Source: Biscogniauxia marginata (taxonomy: Eukaryota > Ascomycota > Sordariomycetes > Xylariales > Xylariaceae). Taken from it: a stretch of 64,000 bases of DNA. The DNA is taken from contig MU404120.1 of assembly GCA_022695795.1 (NCBI GenBank), positions 124,001-188,000 on the forward strand. The letters are read 5' to 3'. Within the stretch, counting starts at the first letter, position 1. Every line of letters starts with the position of its first letter. This document shows positions 58,382 to 64,000 of this stretch, in pieces. Under the pieces are notes generated by a model. It did no database searches, was not told where the DNA came from, and saw only the letters and a list, made by a program, of their open reading frames with translations. The translations under genes were made by a program, and so were the position numbers.

Positions 58382-59740
58382 ATGTCACCTTTGGCTTCAT
58401 TCCTCACTGCCTTACTCGTCAATGCCGTGTCGTCGGCATCACACATGGCACATGCCATGCCAGGTGGTATTGATACGAGGTTTGTAACCAACTCGTCTGT
58501 AGTAGATCCTATAGCACATTTATGCGGCCCAAAGACTGCCAACGTTACCTGCGTGAACCGCTACGGCTCTCTCCTACCGCCATCTTTTTCCCGTGATCCG
58601 GATCCGTCCATTGCCTACACTGGTGCCGAGGTTCCAGACGACTCGTCGTGGGCATTGGTGCAGCAAGCAGACTTTGTGCTGTTCGATAAAAAGCGCGGCT
58701 TGGAGATTCTTGGATCAGAACCCAAGATTTGGCGTGGACTTATCCCGGTCCTCAACGTTATACACGAGGCGCCCGTCTTCGTGCCTGAGATCAACAAGCT
58801 CTTCGTGACGCAGGACGGTCCGCCTGGAAACCTGTCGATTCTGGAACTTGACCTGAACAACGACCCGCCTACAGTTTCGCTTGTCGAAACGGACCCACTC
58901 ATATATCAGCCCACGGGGGGTCTTTACAATGCTAATGACGGCATGATATACTACGCTGTACACGGAAATAACGGTTCGCTGCCCGACGGACAAAAACAGC
59001 ACGCTGGACTTGCGCGTTTCGACCCCAAAACGCTCAAGGCTGAGTGGCTTGTTAACAACTACTACGGCTTCAACCTCGCGGGCCCCAACGACCTGACCAT
59101 CGATCCCGTGGGCGACATCTGGTTTACTGACACCGACTACGGCTACGTCCTCGGCGTGTCTGAGTCGCCCAAGCAGCTGCAACTCGCTACGTGGCGTTTC
59201 CGACCCTCAACGGGCCAGGTGCAGGTCATGGACACTAGCCTAGCGTACCCAAACGGCATTCAGTTCTCGCGCGATGGCCGGACGTTATACGTCACCGACT
59301 CTGGCCTCGAGAGCTACAGTCCCGTGCTGACCCGTGGCGCCGGCGATTTTTACAATTACCCTATCAAACTTCAGTTCAACAGCACGGGGGCACGCAACGT
59401 GTTCGCGTGGGACGTGGAACGTAAGGGCTATGACGGCACACATCCTGTTATCACCGGCAAGCGTGTTATATTCCAAGCGCTCGAGGGCGCACCTGATGGG
59501 CTCAAGATCGCTGCTAATGGATACTTACTCATCGCGGGAGGACTAGCTCCGGGCGTCGACATCACGGATGAACTTGGGAACCAGATTGCTAGGATCCAGA
59601 CGAGCCATCCGGTCGAGAATATCCAATGGTCTGGGGATGACTTCAAGACTTTGTGGCTGGTAGGTGTTGGGGGCATCACCAAAGTCAAATTTGACTTGGC
59701 TGGTCCGGACCTGGCTAATTACTATACCAGCGCGGGCTAG
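58382..59740 (+). CDS. Secreted SMP-30/gluconolactonase-like beta-propeller
   Basis: A single-exon 452-residue protein counted from the Met at 58382; the frame is open from 58274, but the internal Met opens a clear signal peptide (MSPLASFLTALLVNAVSSAS), so I prefer it. The body is a six-bladed propeller of the SMP-30/LRE type: VIHEAPVFVPEINKLFVTQD (metal-binding Glu), YNANDGMIYYAVHG, LAGPNDLTIDPVGDIWFTDTDYGY (metal Asn), LAYPNGIQFSRDGRTLYVTDSG (Asn and Asp) and GAPDGLKIAANGYLLIAGG. Related secreted fungal enzymes hydrolyse sugar or aromatic lactones and need a divalent metal. N-glycosylation sites agree with secretion. It runs in the same direction as the MFS gene and lies inside the candidate cluster; its substrate there is unknown. 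Confidence 0.88.
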   Translation: MSPLASFLTALLVNAVSSASHMAHAMPGGIDTRFVTNSSVVDPIAHLCGPKTANVTCVNRYGSLLPPSFSRDPDPSIAYTGAEVPDDSSWALVQQADFVLFDKKRGLEILGSEPKIWRGLIPVLNVIHEAPVFVPEINKLFVTQDGPPGNLSILELDLNNDPPTVSLVETDPLIYQPTGGLYNANDGMIYYAVHGNNGSLPDGQKQHAGLARFDPKTLKAEWLVNNYYGFNLAGPNDLTIDPVGDIWFTDTDYGYVLGVSESPKQLQLATWRFRPSTGQVQVMDTSLAYPNGIQFSRDGRTLYVTDSGLESYSPVLTRGAGDFYNYPIKLQFNSTGARNVFAWDVERKGYDGTHPVITGKRVIFQALEGAPDGLKIAANGYLLIAGGLAPGVDITDELGNQIARIQTSHPVENIQWSGDDFKTLWLVGVGGITKVKFDLAGPDLANYYTSAG

Positions 59741-61302
59741 TAAATAATTTCATACTTCTTTATGTTGTAGTTATCTATTTTAATTATAAAATGTTACGTG
59801 CCGCTATTAATGTCGTGTGTTATTACATGTATAGAAAAGGCGTCATTACATTCGAGATTGTATATAAATACATTATGTACGTATTTACATACGAATCGAA
59901 TGAAATGTTACAGTGCTGGGGAAAACTCGAACTGGGAGCTGCGTGTAGTTTTCCTTCCATCACCATATGTTGACTAAATAAGAATTACAAGTCGATGCTG
60001 CGACTATAGCGAGGCGGAAAGGGCAATTATTAATGGTTCCTCCGGGTTATTTACAAGTCTAACGAAACTAGGCTACGGATAGCAGAGAGCAGTTACACGC
60101 TGCGAGTTAGATACATGGACTTGGAAGACAAGCGGCAGTTCACTATCTAAGTACTAGTTAGGCTACGCACGACGTGTCCTGGGACTTAAGGGTGGCTGAG
60201 GCTAGGGTCAGCCTTGGAGATACCGCTTTTACTAAATTCCCTAATGAGAACTTGAGAGCTCCCTAAGAAAGGAAATTCCCAGAAGGTTATGGTGGATCAT
60301 TTAGGTTTCAGAAAGACGGAACTTGTCCCTGGGATAAGCATACAGTTTCCACATCTAAGCGGCTAAGCCGGGTGGCTTTCCTGGATTTACCATGTAGGTT
60401 GACCACGTCTAACTTAATACACATTCTTACGTGTAGTACCTAGGCCCCAAATCCAACAGAGTACTAGTCTACTCGAATTAAAAGATGAATTTGAATATAT
60501 AGATATTTCGTATAAAAATCCGAAACTTTTTTTCAAAAGGAAGATTAAAAGATCCAAACTTGCTACGTATAATTTCAACTAAAAACACAAAATATTTTAA
60601 GGCTATCTTTATAGGGGGTAATATTCCTGTCAAAAATCGGGGAATTACTAGTGCCTTCATTTCATCCATTTCCTACTATGATTTATAAGCAGTCTCCCGA
60701 GTTCATATCTACCAAAGTGATCACGCTATAAAGGCTACCAATAGAACGAGGAAAAACTAAGTCAAATAGGGCAAATACAGTATTACAATATATTGTAGTG
60801 TGACATGAAACTACTGGAATATATGCAGTCAGGTCGTACCTCGAAGGACGCTGACTACATCATGACTTTTCTCCTCCAACAGCCTCCGCATATCAGAATG
60901 AAACCGTACACAAGGTGTCTCACCACGGTCCCGAGGTCAGAAAGGCACCATTATTAGTAAACATACGGCCGATACTGTCAAACTAGTCCTTCAGCCCTAG
61001 TCACCGCTAGATCCTCTTCAGGTGTTGTCTTATACAAGCAGAGTGCCTTAATAATTGACTTCCATGCCTCATTTGTAATCGAAAGCAGGCAGTCCTTCGC
61101 TCAAAACTTGTTATATAAGTCGAGTCAAAGCCTACTTTTACGTCAAGATAGCCCCTGAGAAGATACTAACAATAAAGGTACTCAAAACAAGACTCCGTCA
61201 CACTAATCTTTAGCAACTCGGGAACCCTCTCTTGACTTCTCAGGCAGCCAACATCTAACAACAACAGCAATAGCAACAGCAACAGAAATACCCCATATCA
61301 TA
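59741..61302. other. Intergenic, lactonase-like to cupin gene
   Basis: About 1.55 kb of AT-rich DNA without a supported gene. A 63-codon minus-strand frame at 60478-60669 (rich in Phe, Ile, Lys) is compositional. A TATA box for the cupin gene is at 61112. Confidence 0.5.
61112..61119 (+). promoter_or_regulatory. TATA box of the cupin gene
   Basis: TATATAAG 184 bases before the ATG at 61303, with an A/C-rich leader (ACAACAACAGCAATAGC) just before the start, typical of expressed fungal genes. Confidence 0.45.
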
Positions 61303-62141
61303 ATGTCTTCCTACACCTTGCCTGCTCCCCGCAGAATTACCGCCTCCAACCTGCCTCTGCCTTCCCACCACGTCAACGATGAGCACGCGGAGCCCGGCGT
61401 CGAGGTCAAGGTCGATAGCCTGGAGTGCCAGCCCCTGCTCGGCGGGACTCTAATGCGCGCCGTCGTGGCCACCAGCAAGCAGATCCCAACAAGTAACGAC
61501 GGGCAGTGAGTCACGACCGCACAATGTCCATTTCCCTGTATGGTGTAGCTCACCTCCCTTCCAGTGGCGAACTTCCCCTCGACGAGGTCCCAGGCATGGG
61601 GATCGTCCTCCCGGGCGGGCTAAACATGTACTTCATCGACCTCGCTCCCAACACCGAGGGCACCCTGGTAAGTGCCTGACTTTCCATTAAGAATCGTCGT
61701 CCCACAGGCCCCAGCTGCCAGCCAGGACGGCACGAGCTGACTAGGTTAGCACCGTACGACCTCGACGGACTACCTCGTCGTCGTCTCTGGCAAGCTTAGC
61801 CTCCTGACGCCCAAACCCGAAGCGTACCACATCGAGGACGGCAAGGCCGCCTGTGGGGAGCCCGTCGAGACGGTGTGCCACCCCGGTGACGTCGTGGCCC
61901 AGCGTGGCATGATACATGCGTAGGTTCAAGTTCCGCACCGTTCGCCAACACGGCGTGCGGCCTCGAGGTCGTCCTTCAATCGTGACCTAGCTGGGGGCTA
62001 ATGTGATATCTTTCTAGGCTGTCCAACCGCACCGGCGAGTGGGTCAGAGCGCTTGCTGTCGTGCTCTCCTCGAACCCAAACAAGGTCCCCGTAGAGGAGG
62101 CCGGCAGCCACAAGGAGCTGCAAGACCAATGGCTCGCATGA
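61303..62141 (+). CDS. Small cupin-domain protein, four exons
   Basis: Exons 61303-61505, 61565-61667, 61750-61919 and 62018-62141 splice in phase to 199 residues. The N-terminus (LPAPRRITASNLPLP) and GGTLMRAVVATSKQIPTSND lead to the conserved block PGMGIVLPGGLNMYFIDLAP, then the first cupin motif HRTTSTDYLVVVSGKLSLL and the second CHPGDVVAQRGMIHALSNRTGEWVRALAVVL. This is the single-domain fungal cupin type common in secondary-metabolism clusters and in carboxylic-acid metabolism. The metal site is reduced: the first motif has one His and no HxH pair, so metal binding is uncertain. It may act as an isomerase, decarboxylase or binding protein. It is the last accessory gene before the conserved eS26 gene. 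Confidence 0.88.
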
Positions 62142-63407
62142 GCTAGGGTCTGGACAGACCATAATGCGGACCGGGGGAAAAGGGGGGAGAGGGTAGTCTT
62201 TTTCTCGAAAGCCCCGTTAGTCAGAATGGACTACTGAACAGGGTTGGTCAATGATTGAGCGAATTTTCCATATTTTGAATCCCTTGCTGCCGTCACAGCT
62301 CCTGGCAGCGCTACTGCTGCTGTGGTGCATGGATGGGACTCACTTGTATGGCAATCTTACGCCTACCTTGAAAATATGGAGAGTACCTAGTTACTATTAA
62401 GTAATTAGGATCAATATGTGTAGAGTATGCCATCAGGGAGAATTCGGTTTGAAGATGTGTCACCGCTAAAAGCTTCATATCGGGCAATGTATTTAAACCG
62501 TTCAGTTAAGTGACAGTATACTCCGCACTGTGTTGTTCGGAAATCTGAACATACGGGAGGTGTAGTAATACTGTCTACCTGTTACATATATATTCCAAAA
62601 CTTCTATACATAGGAAATCGTAGATGATATATCTAGAACATACGAAAACCTAGGCGCATAAATAAATGCATATAGTTTTATCAAATTGCTATGTTGCTAT
62701 TTAAACCAAACCGTGAGTCTTATTTCTCATTATGAGACCTAAGCAAAAGATTTCGAGATTCAGACGAGATGCAAAGTGGTGACTTATAACTGTACGGTCG
62801 ATTTGAGAGCTGGTGATCCAAAAACGGAAACCTGGGTGATTTAACAGTGGAATAATATAGCCCCTATTCATCCTCTGGTATCAGTCCCAAACTCTACACT
62901 AAGTGTACCTCATATCCAATAAGGAGGGGGAATTCTGTTCGACCTCGAGCAAGATACAAATAAGAGTTACTACGTTTCATTTTGCTGTAAATAGCCAGCA
63001 GTATTCGGGATAAGCGGTTGTCCAGACCAGTACCTAAGGAATTCCCGATCAATCAAGACTTCAGGGGTTTGTGAATATGTGTTACATAGTTTCTAATGGG
63101 GGTATTGGTGATAAGGGGAACATAATCAAGTTAGGAGCCTCGGAAGTTCATATGAACAAAATCGAGGGGATAATTTTTGGGGGTTTTTTCTCTTTTTCTT
63201 TTGGGGGGCAGTAGAACGACCTCTGGACGTACAATGACACATATTATTAATCGGAGTGGACAAGTAGAGGGATCATGGCAATATGACTCGATTCATGGAT
63301 GTCATTATCTGTGATATAATGCCGTAAAGCCGTTGTCATGCAAGCGAGCCCATTCCCTTGGACCAATTTGTCCTTCCTAATCCTCTGCCGTACACCTAAC
63401 GAAGCAC
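62142..63407. other. Intergenic between cupin and ribosomal protein eS26 genes
   Basis: About 1.27 kb with no gene seen. A G/T-rich stretch at 63165-63215 contains several G runs. This is the right border of the candidate cluster and the 3' flank of eS26. Confidence 0.5.
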
Positions 63408-64000
63408 TTAAACGACCTTGGGGGCCTGGGTCGGGGCCACCTTCTTGCCATCCTTGTTGTACCGCACACGCGGGGGAGGAGCACGGTTGCGTCGGCCCAC
63501 TCTCGATCGGACACTGCGAAAGCCTGTCAGCAGGGGATGTTCTCGTGGCGGACCGGGGTGAAGGGGGGTATCGAGGCTCGACCAAGGCTCTTCTCAAGCG
63601 CATACGCAGCTCAGGCACAAGCGCGTAGTCTTTCCCTGGCGGGATGACGTACCGGACAATCTTGCCGTGAATGGCACAAGAGACACAGTACTGCAGCTTC
63701 AGGTACATCTTGGGAACCGTGTACTCGGTGAAGACGGAAGCGTCCGAGATATCACCTGCGCAGAGAAAGATTTACATGTCAGCTTGCAATTCATAGTTCT
63801 GGTCCAGCCCGCCCACCCTGAATTTATGCACCGAATACATTGCCATCTACAGTAGCAGATTAAATGGTAGGCATGAGTAGCAGGCTAGACGGGGGGAGGG
63901 GAAGGGATTGGGCCGTACGGATGGCGGCAGACTCGACCATGTTGCGGATGGTGAATCTCTTGATGGCCTTGTCCTTGGGAGTGCATCGCGAGCAGTTGCT
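63408..64000 (-). CDS. RPS26: 40S ribosomal protein S26 (eS26), 5' end outside window
   Basis: Three exons are visible on the minus strand: 64000-63919 (partial), 63755-63653 and 63513-63408. The frame reads [20 protein letters not shown], then [20 protein letters not shown], then [20 protein letters not shown], then [20 protein letters not shown] and a tail ending [12 protein letters not shown]. That is the eS26 sequence, including the four cysteines (CSRC and CVSC) that bind zinc. The first roughly 20 residues are off the right edge. The protein lies at the mRNA exit side of the small subunit and contacts the 5' leader. Introns of 163 and 139 bases are within the normal range for highly expressed fungal ribosomal genes. 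Confidence 0.97.

Overview
The window is nuclear DNA of a filamentous ascomycete, most likely a Sordariomycete (Xylariales is a guess from overall gene style). Genes carry short introns (mostly 50-150 bases) with GTAAGT/GTRNGT donors and YAG acceptors that I could splice by eye. Housekeeping genes are fungal in type (Cwh43, Swi1, Utp6, Smc4, an ELYS-like nucleoporin, eS26). Promoters carry TATA boxes and pyrimidine tracts. There are no polycistronic arrangements.

Layout. 0-4 kb: a truncated secreted GH5 hydrolase and a five-exon cytochrome P450, both on the minus strand. 6-6.7 kb: a small single-pass membrane protein. 8.5-11.7 kb: the ARID subunit of SWI/SNF (minus), followed by a gene-poor 6.8 kb gap. 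18.5-21.9 kb: an eight-exon gene joining a divergent protein kinase to an OTU-like cysteine protease domain. 22.4-29.2 kb: an EVE-domain (THYN1-like) protein, Utp6 and the GPI-lipid remodelling protein Cwh43. 31.4-32.6 kb: a secreted GH76 mannanase. 33.5-35.6 kb: a possible broken gene and a tRNA-Glu(CTC). 36.2-42.4 kb: an ELYS-like nucleoporin and condensin SMC4, divergently transcribed. 43-44.2 kb: an uncharacterised protein with a Cys pair.

45-62 kb is the most distinctive stretch. Between housekeeping SMC4 and the ribosomal protein gene eS26 lie a PIG3-type quinone oxidoreductase, a laccase-type multicopper oxidase, an isocyanide synthase (Dit1/PvcA family), an MFS transporter, a secreted SMP-30/lactonase-like beta-propeller and a small cupin. 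They are separated by AT-rich, gene-poor DNA. I read this as a candidate isocyanide biosynthetic gene cluster. The synthase would make the isonitrile from an amino acid, the oxidoreductase, oxidase, lactonase and cupin are possible tailoring or handling enzymes, and the MFS protein is the likely exporter. The pairing of an isocyanide synthase with a copper oxidase is notable because isocyanides bind copper. Product and cluster limits are inference.

Exon boundaries were set by hand from splice signals and reading phase. All multi-exon models given here keep one open frame, but none has been checked against transcripts.
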